A DNA stretch of 64,000 bases from an uncultured Bacteroidales bacterium. GTDB taxonomy: Bacteria > Bacteroidota > Bacteroidia > Bacteroidales > UBA932. Each line of letters begins with the position of its first letter. Position 1 is the stretch's first letter. The notes beneath the pieces are model-generated. The model made no database searches. It saw only the letters and a program-made list of their open reading frames with translations, and was not told the DNA's origin. The position numbers and the translations under genes are program-made. The DNA lies in the NCBI GenBank assembly GCA_945874155.1, contig CAMCFO010000004.1, forward strand, positions 1-64,000. Reading direction: 5' to 3'. This document shows positions 25,279 through 33,922 of the stretch, piece by piece.

Positions 25279-25699
25279 CCTCCTTCTTTTCAAGTTTCAT
25301 AACCACATTTCCTTCTGCATCCAGGAATTCCATACAGGAGCAGCAGTTGTCAATCTTCACTTTGGCTGCTTTGCCAAGTCCGGCAGTGACGGCATTTTCG
25401 GTTTCGAAAGTGGGTCCGGCCATCTTGGTCATACCCATATTGCCGAAACTTATGGTTGAAGATTTGTCGCTGGCCACGGTGTAGGAACCGAAGAACTTGT
25501 TGATGCTGGTGTTGCCGTAAACATTGCCGTCCTCCTTGAATGAAATGGAAGGGGTCTCGAATCCAGTTTCAACGGCTATTCCGTCGGCTTCCACTATGGT
25601 CCAGTCGCCTATTATGGCCTTGGAGACATCCACCTGATTCTTGCAGCCGGTGAAGAGGGCTGAAACGCAAATGCAAATTGTCAATAGAGTATTTTTCAT
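25253..25699 (-). CDS. META-domain lipoprotein (HslJ-like)
   Basis: The 148-residue product is a predicted lipoprotein (lipid Cys19, ALFTGCKN). The mature part has the META pattern: IIGDWTIVEADG, then ISFKEDGNVYGNTSINKFFGSY and SFGNMGMTKMAG. META proteins such as HslJ are small envelope proteins linked to stress or antibiotic tolerance in enterobacteria; the role here is not known. A CCSC cluster is near 118-121, and the tail is charged. Its 3' end overlaps the shikimate kinase gene by 26 bases in convergent orientation, and a NigD-like lipoprotein gene lies 31 bases upstream on the same strand. Confidence 0.78.
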   Translation of the reverse strand: MKNTLLTICICVSALFTGCKNQVDVSKAIIGDWTIVEADGIAVETGFETPSISFKEDGNVYGNTSINKFFGSYTVASDKSSTISFGNMGMTKMAGPTFETENAVTAGLGKAAKVKIDNCCSCMEFLDAEGNVVMKLEKKEATPEADEK

Positions 25700-25730
25700 A
25701 ATAAAGTTGTTAAAAGCTTGTTGTTCAGAC

Positions 25731-26474
25731 TTATTCGATGCAAAGGCTGAGGTTCACGTCGTCCAGTTTCGGATTCTCGACATTTTCCGAGGTCTGACCG
25801 CTGCAGTAGTCGAAATTTATGGATTTCTCGCCGCTGAAAGACTGGTATTTGAGTGTGATCTTAACTGTCTTGCCCTGAGTGTCCGGAAGGCTGCGAAGGT
25901 CGAAGGCTATTAATGAAGTCGCTGTCCTCAGGTCCACATTGTCGCCGTTGGAGTCGTGCCTGAGTTCGAGCACATAGGGGTCGTTAGGGTCGGTGCCTGT
26001 GAGGAGGTTGATGTAGTGAACTTTGCCGTAAGGTCCCCAGAGGGCCTGGAAGCAGAGGTTCAGGTAGTCGTCCTCAACGAGTGTGAGCCAGCTTCTGTAG
26101 ATTTCCACAGGGGCTGTGCCGAATTTCTCGTCATCCAGATCTCCCTCAGTCGGCACGAGAGCCTTGGTCCTGATGCTGTCTATGGCGTTGATTGCAACGA
26201 GTCTGTCGTAACCTTCAGGTCCCGGGCCTTTGTCTGTGAGGCTGGCAAGAGCACGTACCTGTTTGCCGTTGTAAAGTGGTTTTGAGACATTTTCCACCAG
26301 GCCGGTGGTCTTGTCATCAAGCTGGAGATAGAACTTTCCATCCTGCGCTGTCTTGCAGGTGACTATCCAGTTCAGATAGGCCGGAGTATAGTCGGGACCG
26401 TTGTCTTTGGAACAGGATAGCATAAGCAGAGCTGAAGCTGCTGCCACGATAATGATTCCGATTTTTCTTTTCAT
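25731..26474 (-). CDS. NigD-like lipoprotein
   Basis: The 247-residue product is a lipoprotein (lipid Cys21, LMLSCSKD). The body matches the NigD-like family of Bacteroidetes: an N-terminal small beta domain with GKFYLQLDD and KQVRALASLTD, the link VAINAIDSIRTKALVP, and a larger C-terminal domain with YLNLCFQALWG and LIAFDLRSL. Family members are common in Bacteroidales and lack a defined biochemical role. It precedes the META lipoprotein gene by 31 bases on the same strand, so the two are probably co-expressed envelope proteins. Confidence 0.8.
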   Translation of the reverse strand: MKRKIGIIIVAAASALLMLSCSKDNGPDYTPAYLNWIVTCKTAQDGKFYLQLDDKTTGLVENVSKPLYNGKQVRALASLTDKGPGPEGYDRLVAINAIDSIRTKALVPTEGDLDDEKFGTAPVEIYRSWLTLVEDDYLNLCFQALWGPYGKVHYINLLTGTDPNDPYVLELRHDSNGDNVDLRTATSLIAFDLRSLPDTQGKTVKITLKYQSFSGEKSINFDYCSGQTSENVENPKLDDVNLSLCIE

Positions 26475-26567
26475 AATACACTATTTAATAAACCGGAGGT
26501 CATTATGTTCAAATCCTGTACCATAAAGCTCAGTTCCTCTCTCCGGAACGCTTTGGGCACAAGGAAA

Positions 26568-27317
26568 TCAGGCCTTGAATGACAGGGATGCGAGGATGAC
26601 GAGTGTGCCGTCGGCCTTGCTTATGGACATCCTATAGGATGAGGCGCCGTCGGGACCGGCAGGGGTTTCCTCCTGTTTGGCGACATTCAGCACTTCCCCA
26701 TAGACCGACTCCTTGACAAAATGAAAATCAGCCCTCAGTTTGTTGTCTCCTGTGACCACCTCCAGAGGGAGCGCATCGGCAAGCATATCGAGGTAGCGCA
26801 GGGTGTTCATATGCCTGTTGAAGTCTATGTCGGTGTATTTTACGGTCTTGCTGAAACAGGTTTCAGCCTCGAAAGCCTTGAGTTTCAATGGTGGGTCGCA
26901 AGGGAAAGGCTGGTCGGTGGTGGTGCCGGCTGTCAGGTGGGCAAGTTTGGACAGAGGAGCCGGACGGCGGGCAGTGTAGTCTATTGCGCACCATTGGGAA
27001 ACGGAACGCCCTATGCAATTGCCCCGGGAGTCCAGGACGCGGAAACAGCGGTGAGTGGCGAGGCTGCCATAATCGGCCACCCAAGTCTCCACAGTATAAT
27101 TTTCGTGTTCGGCAGGACGGACATCTATCTCTACGGCGAGTCTGGAAAGCACCCATCCCATATTCAACCGGGTCATAGGCTGTATGCCGAAACCATTGAC
27201 CCTCGCATCCTCTCCGGCAGTGTCCAAAAGAGCCCTGATGATGCTGGTAAACCTTGCCTTTGCAGTACAGTCAATGTCCTGAGGCAAGACGGTATATGTG
27301 TAAAATCTGGATTTCAT
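26568..27317 (-). CDS. Acyl-ACP thioesterase
   Basis: This enzyme hydrolyses acyl-ACP to free fatty acid and ACP (FatA/FatB-like bacterial family). The ATG at 27317 gives 249 residues starting MKSRFYTYTVLPQDIDCT; the longer frame runs back into nrdG. Two hot-dog folds are expected: the first at about 8-140 with GWVLSRLAVEI, the second with YTDIDFNRHMNTLRYLDM (about 170-187), where the Asn/His of NRHMN belong to the active site. The gene starts 5 bases after nrdG, so it appears to be the last member of an nrdD-nrdG transcript although its function is unrelated. Confidence 0.88.
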   Translation of the reverse strand: MKSRFYTYTVLPQDIDCTAKARFTSIIRALLDTAGEDARVNGFGIQPMTRLNMGWVLSRLAVEIDVRPAEHENYTVETWVADYGSLATHRCFRVLDSRGNCIGRSVSQWCAIDYTARRPAPLSKLAHLTAGTTTDQPFPCDPPLKLKAFEAETCFSKTVKYTDIDFNRHMNTLRYLDMLADALPLEVVTGDNKLRADFHFVKESVYGEVLNVAKQEETPAGPDGASSYRMSISKADGTLVILASLSFKA

Positions 27318-27322
27318 AAGAA

Positions 27323-27808
27323 TCAGTCGCGTTTGGGATCGTGTACGTGGATTTCGATGAAGCGGCCGTTTTCGATGCGGTAGAGCTTCTGGTTGGTGGC
27401 AGGGTCGCGCAGACCGCCGCAGGCCTCGATGTAGGGCCCCAACTTTATGTAGTCGAAATTGCACGCATCAATGCCGGGTGCGAGGAGTTCGCGCCCTGAG
27501 TACCAGCCGGTTTTGAGTTTTGGCCAGAGCTGTTTCACCCTTTGGGCGCAAGCCTGGACTTCGAGCGGGGAATTGTCCCCTCCCATAAAACCCACGCAGG
27601 TGATGCAGGCCGAATAGTCTCCCACAAGTTTCTCCAATGCGGTGAAGTCATCTGAAGCGGTGTCGCACAGAACCTCCCCTCTGTCTTCCCAAAGCCAAGG
27701 GCTGTGACACCCCGGGCAATGGTTCGGACAGCCGGTTATGTTGATTGCCAGGGTAATCTGGTCCGGGATTTCCTGGCAAACGATATCGTAGTTATGGAAC
27801 TTCAGCAT
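27323..27808 (-). CDS. nrdG: Anaerobic ribonucleotide reductase activating protein
   Basis: NrdG is a radical SAM enzyme that puts the glycyl radical on NrdD. The 161-residue product has the CxxxCxxC iron-sulfur cluster motif C27, C31, C34 in TGCPNHCPGCHSPW, plus VGFMGGDNSP in the SAM-binding region. Length is typical of the short NrdG group. It lies 3 bases downstream of nrdD, and the two must work together for oxygen-independent dNTP production. Confidence 0.95.
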   Translation of the reverse strand: MLKFHNYDIVCQEIPDQITLAINITGCPNHCPGCHSPWLWEDRGEVLCDTASDDFTALEKLVGDYSACITCVGFMGGDNSPLEVQACAQRVKQLWPKLKTGWYSGRELLAPGIDACNFDYIKLGPYIEACGGLRDPATNQKLYRIENGRFIEIHVHDPKRD

Positions 27809-27811
27809 CGC

Positions 27812-29941
27812 CTATGCCTCACAAGCTTCGCAAGCCTGTTTGATTTCGCCGTGATCCTTCGCATAGAAACGTCTTGAGGCTTCCTCCTGACGGGCTTTGG
27901 AGAAGTTGGACACCCTCTTCATATAGCCGATGATACGGGTGAGGTAGTCGAGATTCTTGCTGTGGCAGTGAGGGCACTCCTTGAGATAGCGCTTGTCTAT
28001 GTGACCGCAGTCGTTGCAGACGGTGTTAGGAATATTGAAGGTGAAATAGTTGCATCCTTCGTGAGCCGCCACCTTCAAAAGCTGCTTGTACTGCTCCTTG
28101 CTGAGGTGCTCTTCGAGGTTCATATGGAGAGCGGAACCTCCGGTGAGGTGCTCTATGTACTTGCGGCCGTGGAGACGGAACTTGTCCACGATATTGAGGG
28201 AATCATCCTCAACCACATAGAAATAGCTGTTGTAGCAGTCACGAGGCACCCTGTAGCCGTCTTCACGGTCCCACTTCGCGTGTTTTACCCCCACATTCTC
28301 CGCAGGAATCATCTCGCAGTTGAAGAGAGTCTCCTTGGTGCGGTACTTCTTGTTGTATCTTTCGATTACGCCGAGCACTTTCTGTACGAATTCGGTGTAC
28401 TGAGGATTGTCGGTAATTTCAAGTCCGAGGAATTCCGCAGCCTCTACCATACCGTTGATACCTATGGTGAGATACTGTCTTGCGATATTGATGTAACCGG
28501 CATCGAAGAGCGGAAGCATACCCTTGGACTGAAGGTCCTTGAGATTCTCGTTGTAGCCGAGCTGTACCTTGTGCACAAGGTCGGTGACATCCTCGAGGAA
28601 GGAGATATAGTCCATTCCGTTCTTCACTGCATACTGTATGCAGCGGTTGAGATTGATGGTGAGCACGGACTTGGAACCCGTGGACACTCCGCCGGCACCG
28701 AGTGTGTAGCTGAATCCGTTGTCCTGAATTTCGTTGCGCAGACGGCAGCAGCTTGAGAGGGAGTCGGCATTGTCGCTCATATAGGTGAAGAAGGAGTGGC
28801 CTTCAGCGTACATTTCGGCTGTGAAATCGCCCCATTCCTTGTCGCGCACCTCGTCACCGTCGGTGAGCAGGGCCATAGTCTCCACAGGGAAGGTGAGCGG
28901 AGTCTTGAGCCTTTCCGCATTGAACCATTTCATAAAGCGTTTCTGCAGCCAGCTGAGGCCGTTCCAGTCAGGTCTGCTTCCATCCGGGAAGCGGAACTCG
29001 CCGAAGAGGCTCTCGAAATAGTATTTGTCATAGTAAGCCACATTCCAGAACACGGCCTGGAAGTTTCTGGCTCCTGTAGGCTGGTTGATTGAATAGACAA
29101 TCTGCTCGAAGCAGTCGGTTATGACCTTGTCGATTGTGCGTTTCTTCAGGGAGAGGTCCACAACCTCGTCTGCTCTCTTGTAATAGTCCTCGCCATATTC
29201 CTGGCCTATGAAATAGTTCAGGTACATAAGGAATTCCGGAGTTGCGCAGGCGCCGCTGAGCATACTTGAGACGATGAACACGAGGTTCACGAAGCCTCCG
29301 CAGAAGGACTTGAGGTTGGTCGGACGGGTGGAGTTGCCGCCTATGGAAATGGTGCCCCCGAGCAGCCACGGATACATTGTGATGCTGGCGCAGTAGTTGG
29401 CCAGGGAGGTCTCGTCATTCTTGTAGATGAAATGGCTCTTGAGCAGCTTTATGTATTTGTCTGCCAGTTCCTTGCCGTACATATCCTTGAGACGGTCGCA
29501 GAGTATGCGGCGGTTCATACGGATGAAGCCCTGTTTCGGGAGTTCGCCCATAAGGGTGGCAATGTTCTTGTTCTCGACATTGGCGTTTGCGTCGAACTTG
29601 CTGCCTGTGGCCGGATTAGCTGAATTGCAATAGTCGATGAGGAAGTTGAGCTTGTCACGGGTATCCCTGTCCTCGGCGTGTCTCTGGCGATAGAGCATAA
29701 ATTCCTTTGCCACCTTGAAGTATTTCTCGGCCATCAGACCGGTCTCTACCTGGTTCTGGATTTCCTCCACGCTCATACCGTTGGTGAGGCGCAGATGTGA
29801 AAGCACAGAGGTGAGATCGTCCTCTGTGGCGAATCCGCCGACTGCTATGAAGGCTTTGCGGATTGCATTCTTGATTTTGTCAATTGAAAAAGGAACGTGC
29901 TGACCGTCGCGCTTTACAATGTAGATTTCGGAACTACCCAT
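27812..29941 (-). CDS. nrdD: Anaerobic ribonucleoside-triphosphate reductase
   Basis: NrdD reduces ribonucleoside triphosphates to dNTPs without oxygen, using a glycyl radical. The 709 residues contain an N-terminal ATP-cone (about 5-95, YIVKRDGQHVPFSIDKIKNAI), the catalytic barrel (SSMLSGACATPEFLMYL, SSCCRLRNEI), a C-terminal zinc site (C642, C645, C656, C659) and the glycyl radical motif RIIGYMKR with G672. A Cys-containing tail (ACEACEA) ends the protein. nrdG follows at 3 bases. Upstream are a promoter with both Bacteroidetes boxes and a notable palindrome, which suits oxygen- or nucleotide-responsive control, though that is inference. Confidence 0.96.
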   Translation of the reverse strand: MGSSEIYIVKRDGQHVPFSIDKIKNAIRKAFIAVGGFATEDDLTSVLSHLRLTNGMSVEEIQNQVETGLMAEKYFKVAKEFMLYRQRHAEDRDTRDKLNFLIDYCNSANPATGSKFDANANVENKNIATLMGELPKQGFIRMNRRILCDRLKDMYGKELADKYIKLLKSHFIYKNDETSLANYCASITMYPWLLGGTISIGGNSTRPTNLKSFCGGFVNLVFIVSSMLSGACATPEFLMYLNYFIGQEYGEDYYKRADEVVDLSLKKRTIDKVITDCFEQIVYSINQPTGARNFQAVFWNVAYYDKYYFESLFGEFRFPDGSRPDWNGLSWLQKRFMKWFNAERLKTPLTFPVETMALLTDGDEVRDKEWGDFTAEMYAEGHSFFTYMSDNADSLSSCCRLRNEIQDNGFSYTLGAGGVSTGSKSVLTINLNRCIQYAVKNGMDYISFLEDVTDLVHKVQLGYNENLKDLQSKGMLPLFDAGYINIARQYLTIGINGMVEAAEFLGLEITDNPQYTEFVQKVLGVIERYNKKYRTKETLFNCEMIPAENVGVKHAKWDREDGYRVPRDCYNSYFYVVEDDSLNIVDKFRLHGRKYIEHLTGGSALHMNLEEHLSKEQYKQLLKVAAHEGCNYFTFNIPNTVCNDCGHIDKRYLKECPHCHSKNLDYLTRIIGYMKRVSNFSKARQEEASRRFYAKDHGEIKQACEACEA

Positions 29942-30084
29942 GGTATCAGTTTCTGTTAAAAAGTGACAAATTTCCCACGGTGGAGTCTCAACTCATTGAT
30001 AACCACCGTTATAGTGTATCTATTATATGTTAATTCAATTTCAATGGGGCCGGAAATTCGGCTCTGCCTTCTCTTTTGGAATGA

Positions 30085-30115
30085 CAAATATATGTCTTGC
30101 CTGACGAAAAGACAA
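30085..30115 (-). promoter_or_regulatory. Probable nrdD promoter
   Basis: On the minus strand TTG (30113-30115) is followed after 20 bases by TATATTTG (30085-30092), a good fit to the Bacteroidetes consensus. The 5' leader to the nrdD ATG would be about 135 bases. Confidence 0.55.
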
Positions 30116-30118
30116 GAA

Positions 30119-30153
30119 TTGTTGAAAAGACTTTTCAACAGATTTATCAACAA
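30119..30153. promoter_or_regulatory. Inverted repeats upstream of the nrdD promoter, possible operator or terminator
   Basis: GTTGAAAAGACTTTTCAAC (30121-30139) is a perfect palindrome around one base. TTGTTGA (30119-30125) also pairs with TCAACAA (30147-30153). The repeats sit a few bases upstream of the nrdD -33 box and 50-80 bases past the transporter stop codon, so they could bind a regulator or end upstream transcription. Confidence 0.4.
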
Positions 30154-30202
30154 TGGCACCGAAGGTCGTGGAATGCCTATTCGCCCCGAATTTTTCTTCC
30201 GT

Positions 30203-31573
30203 TCAAAAGAATATGAAATACAAAAGGACATAGAGAGGCAGAAGTACCGGAAGGGCAAACTTAAGAATGTAAGTGAAGAAGGAAGGCATCTTCACACCCC
30301 TGCTTTCGGCGACAGATTTCACCATAAGGTTGGGGCCGTTGCCTATGTAGGTCATTGCTCCGAAGAACACGGCACCGATGGATATGGCTTTCAACAGCAC
30401 CTCAGGCACTCCTGCGACAAAGTACAGCCCCATAAATGCCCCGTGGGACACTCCGGCATTGGCAGCAGCCACGGATTCCTGCAAACCGCTCGCGAGACTG
30501 TAGAAGGCCACCGCAGTCGGGGTGTTGTCCAGCACGGAACTCAGGGAGCCGGTCGCAAAGTAGAACTGCCAAGGATGGATAAGCCCGAGATCGGCGGCGT
30601 GTTGCTCCATAAAGACCAGAGCCGGCGACATTGTGGTGAATATTCCGAGGAACAGTACTGAGACTTCCAGTATCGGTCCCCAAGAGAATTTGTTGAGTAC
30701 GAACCTCACCCGCGGGCTGGTGCCCCTGTATGACAGGACTGCCACTGAAAGGAGCACGATTTCACGGAGATATTTAAGCCATATAGGAGCATCCGGCTCT
30801 GCCATCTGGGGAATGAAGCCTTTGTTGATGAAGGCGACTGCAGCCACAATGATGAGCAGAAGCAAGCAGTTCCTTGATCCCCTGATTCTGATGGGTTCGA
30901 CGGTTTCGGGCAATTCGAATGCCGATTTGTCTTCCTTGCGGGAATAGTAGAATTTGTCAACAAGGAAATATGTCAAAAGAAGCACCAGTCCGATGAAAAT
31001 CCATTGCGGGAACAATGACATAAACCAGCCGAAAGAAGCGCCGCGAAGGTAGAGCATAAACAGAGGTGGGTCTCCGAGAGGGGTCAGCAGTCCCCCGCAG
31101 TTGGCAACCAGAGCTATGAAGAAGAGAATGGTGTGCACCTTGTACTTGCGCTTTTCGTTGATGTCCAGAAGGGGACGTATGAAGAGCATAGCCGCTCCGG
31201 TGGTGCCGAGGAAGGATGCCATCACATAGCCCAGAGCCAGCAGTTCGGTGTTGATTTCCGGAGTGGGCCTTATGGACCCGCAGAGCCTTATGCCACCCGT
31301 AACCACATAGAGGGTGAGAAGGAGCACTACGAAGGGTATATAGTCGAAGAGCAATTGCTCCTCAAGCCTTGCCATCATTCCGTTCCGTATCATAAACACC
31401 GCCACTGGCACTCCCAGAATCAAGGCCACGGTCAGTTTATGGGAATTTTTGCCCCACCATTTTTCCGCAAACAGAGGTCCTATGGCAATCATCAGCAACA
31501 TCAGGACAAACGGAATCATAGACCAAAGCGGAATCTGGGTGACAGATCCCGCATCCAATAACAACACATTCAT
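30203..31573 (-). CDS. Sodium:proton antiporter / citrate-transporter-like membrane protein
   Basis: This is an integral membrane transporter of the ion transporter (IT) superfamily, NhaD/CitM-like. The 456 residues include about 12 hydrophobic segments and the paired hairpin-type motifs LVANCGGLLTPLGDPP (about 157-172) and SLSSVLDNTPTAVAFYS (about 347-363), with TYIGNGPNLM near 411. These two motifs are typical substrate-binding clamshell loops. The cation or carboxylate transported cannot be told from sequence. It begins 11 bases after the TPM gene, making a murA-TPM-transporter unit. Confidence 0.82.
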   Translation of the reverse strand: MNVLLLDAGSVTQIPLWSMIPFVLMLLMIAIGPLFAEKWWGKNSHKLTVALILGVPVAVFMIRNGMMARLEEQLLFDYIPFVVLLLTLYVVTGGIRLCGSIRPTPEINTELLALGYVMASFLGTTGAAMLFIRPLLDINEKRKYKVHTILFFIALVANCGGLLTPLGDPPLFMLYLRGASFGWFMSLFPQWIFIGLVLLLTYFLVDKFYYSRKEDKSAFELPETVEPIRIRGSRNCLLLLIIVAAVAFINKGFIPQMAEPDAPIWLKYLREIVLLSVAVLSYRGTSPRVRFVLNKFSWGPILEVSVLFLGIFTTMSPALVFMEQHAADLGLIHPWQFYFATGSLSSVLDNTPTAVAFYSLASGLQESVAAANAGVSHGAFMGLYFVAGVPEVLLKAISIGAVFFGAMTYIGNGPNLMVKSVAESRGVKMPSFFTYILKFALPVLLPLYVLLYFIFF

Positions 31574-31584
31574 ATTTATCAGTT

Positions 31585-32541
31585 CTAAAATCTTGTCGAA
31601 GCACCGCCACCGCCGGAAAAGCCTCCTCCGAAACTCCCGAAACTGCGGCCTCCACCCCCTCCAACGAAGGGCCTACCACCTGCCGACCCCGCAAAACCGG
31701 TGCCATCGCTGTCTTTCGGAATGACTACATCCTTGTAATTCTCCTCACCGCAATTCTGGCAGATGAAATAATATCGGCCCGTGCCGACGGACTTTCTGGT
31801 AGGACGCACCAGCACCACATAGCGGTCATATTTCATATTGCCCTTCACTCCGCAGTTGGTGCAGGTAAGCGATTGGCCCATTCTTTCCTTGCGCTTCTTC
31901 TCGGCCCTGACCGCAGCCACAGCTATGGCCATAATTCCGAGGAAAATCATAGCGAAGATTGCAAGTGCGCCCACCCAATCATCATCTTCTTCGGAAGAAT
32001 CCGGCAGAACCACATCCCCCGAAATGATGCCGCAGGATGCCTTGACCCCCTCAAGCAGACCGGGACCATAGTCTCCGCCCCTCATCAGGGGGACCATAAT
32101 GTTGGACTGGATCCTCTTGCAGTACGCATCCGGGAGCAACCCCTCAAGGCCATAGCCTGTTACAAAAGAGATTTCCCTCTCGTCAGGGTTGGTGACCAGC
32201 AGGATAAGCAGTCCCCTGTTGGTTTTCTTGTCGCCCAGATTCCATCTGTTGTAAAGCTCAGTGCCGAATTCGTGGAGGCTGCCGTAAGAACCGGTGTCGA
32301 TTCCGGGGAGGGTCAGCACTGCTATTTCAGCGCCGAGTGAGTCCTTGGCAAAGCGGCAGTAGAAGTTGATGCTGTCCTTCACTGAAGGGCTTATTACCGA
32401 GGAGAGGTCTGTGACATAGCTGAAATTCAGGATTTCGGTGTCAGGCACCGTCTTCACGTTGTATCTGGTGACCTCCGCAATGGAGAGGAAGGACGCAAGA
32501 GTAAGGAACAATATACTGAGGGACAATAATTTACGTTTCAT
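31585..32541 (-). CDS. TPM-domain membrane protein with zinc ribbon and Gly-rich tail
   Basis: The 318-residue product has an N-terminal signal or anchor (about 5-23), a TPM domain (about 42-185, with YVTDLSSVISPSVKDSI, IAVLTLPGID, NRGLLILLVTNPDE and VTGYGLEG), and a membrane helix (about 190-212). A zinc-ribbon-like part follows (CTNCG...CQNCGEE, about 227-264), then a Gly/Ser/Phe-rich tail (GGGGGRSFGSFGGGFSGGGG). This layout is common in Bacteroidetes TPM proteins. TPM domains have been linked to phosphatase activity and photosystem repair in other organisms; the role here is unknown. It lies 2 bases after the murA stop and 11 bases before the transporter. Confidence 0.85.
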   Translation of the reverse strand: MKRKLLSLSILFLTLASFLSIAEVTRYNVKTVPDTEILNFSYVTDLSSVISPSVKDSINFYCRFAKDSLGAEIAVLTLPGIDTGSYGSLHEFGTELYNRWNLGDKKTNRGLLILLVTNPDEREISFVTGYGLEGLLPDAYCKRIQSNIMVPLMRGGDYGPGLLEGVKASCGIISGDVVLPDSSEEDDDWVGALAIFAMIFLGIMAIAVAAVRAEKKRKERMGQSLTCTNCGVKGNMKYDRYVVLVRPTRKSVGTGRYYFICQNCGEENYKDVVIPKDSDGTGFAGSAGGRPFVGGGGGRSFGSFGGGFSGGGGASTRF

Positions 32542-32543
32542 GA

Positions 32544-33866
32544 TCAGTCCAGTCTTTTGATGCAGGCTCCCAGGGCATTGAGTCGCAGGTCAATGTCTTC
32601 GTAGCCTCTGTCTATCTGTTCAATATTGGAAATGACGCTGGTGCCCTTTGCCGACATTGCTGCAATCAGCAGAGCTATTCCGGCTCTGATGTCCGGAGAA
32701 AGCATTGTGCCTCCCTTGAGGGTGATGCGGTGGTCGTGGCCTATGACTACGGCGCGGTGTGGGTCGCAAAGGATAATCTGCGCACCCATATCTATGAGTT
32801 TGTCCACGAAGAAGAGTCGGCTTTCGAACATTTTCTGGTGAATCAGCACGCTGCCCTTGCACTGGGTTGCAACCACGAGCATAACCGAAAGCAAGTCAGG
32901 GGTAAGTCCTGGCCAGGGGGCATCGGATACAGTGAGGATGGACCCGTCCAGAAATGATTCTATCTCATAACTGTCCTGGGACGGAACGAAGATGTCGTCG
33001 CCGCGCTGCTCGAGTTTGATGCCTAACCTGCGGAAACATTCCGGGATGATGCCCAGATTGCTGTAGGAGACATTCTTTATGGTGATGCTGCTGCGGTTCA
33101 TTGCCGCCATACCTATGAATGAACCGACCTCAATCATATCCGGAAGAATGTGGTGGGTGGCCCCGTGGAGATGGTCCACGCCATTGACTGTCAAGAGATT
33201 GGACCCTATGCCGCTTATGTCTGCACCCATTGCTGTGAGCAGGCGGCAAAGTTGCTGAATATAGGGTTCACAGGCCGCGTTGTAGATGGTGGTAGTACCT
33301 TCCGCAAGCACGGATGCCATCAGAATGTTTGCGGTGCCGGTGACAGAAGCCTCGTCCAGAAGCATATAGGCACCTTTGAGATGCTTGCCTTCGGATTTTC
33401 GGCAATTGAGGTAGAATGCCCTGAAATGCTGGTCATAGGAAAGTTCAGCCCCCAGATTAACCATACCCTGGATGTGGGTGTCCACCCTGCGCCTTCCTAT
33501 TTTGTCGCCTCCCGGCTTAGGGAAAAAGGCGTGGCCGAAACGGGCCAGAAGCGGCCCCACCACCATCACGGATCCCCTCAGACGGGCACATTTGCGCACG
33601 AATTCCTCACTGTCTATATAGTCTTCATTCAGATTGGCAGCCTTGAAGATGAAGGATCCCTTTTCAAGCCTCTGCACCTGCACTCCTATGTCCTCAAGCA
33701 GAAGTATGAGGTTCTTTACATCCAGAATTTCCGGAACATTGGAGATTTTAACTTCCTCGTCGGTCAGGAGTACGGCACTGATTACTTCCAGGGCCTCATT
33801 CTTCGCTCCCTTGGGCTCTATGCTGCCGCTCAGCCTGTGTCCTCCTTCTATTACAAATGAACTCAT
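32544..33866 (-). CDS. murA: UDP-N-acetylglucosamine 1-carboxyvinyltransferase, Asp-type active site
   Basis: MurA transfers enolpyruvate from PEP to UDP-GlcNAc, the first committed step of peptidoglycan synthesis. The 440-residue product has the repeated inside-out barrel halves of the EPSP synthase superfamily, with GAKNEAL (20-26) near the substrate site and DTHIQGM after the active loop. The loop reads PGGDKIGRR: residue D121 stands where E. coli has Cys115, the residue alkylated by fosfomycin. Asp at this place is known in mycobacterial and chlamydial MurA and predicts low fosfomycin sensitivity. The gene heads a close unit with the TPM protein and the transporter. Confidence 0.95.
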   Translation of the reverse strand: MSSFVIEGGHRLSGSIEPKGAKNEALEVISAVLLTDEEVKISNVPEILDVKNLILLLEDIGVQVQRLEKGSFIFKAANLNEDYIDSEEFVRKCARLRGSVMVVGPLLARFGHAFFPKPGGDKIGRRRVDTHIQGMVNLGAELSYDQHFRAFYLNCRKSEGKHLKGAYMLLDEASVTGTANILMASVLAEGTTTIYNAACEPYIQQLCRLLTAMGADISGIGSNLLTVNGVDHLHGATHHILPDMIEVGSFIGMAAMNRSSITIKNVSYSNLGIIPECFRRLGIKLEQRGDDIFVPSQDSYEIESFLDGSILTVSDAPWPGLTPDLLSVMLVVATQCKGSVLIHQKMFESRLFFVDKLIDMGAQIILCDPHRAVVIGHDHRITLKGGTMLSPDIRAGIALLIAAMSAKGTSVISNIEQIDRGYEDIDLRLNALGACIKRLD

Positions 33867-33922
33867 ATTGATGGTGGTTGTATTGTGCGGCTTGTACCGC
33901 CGATTATGCCAAAGTCACAAAT

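Noticed and set aside
26568..27464. Longer thioesterase frame starting inside nrdG
   Set aside because: The extra 49 residues are out-of-frame nrdG sequence; the ATG at 27317 starts the family N-terminus.
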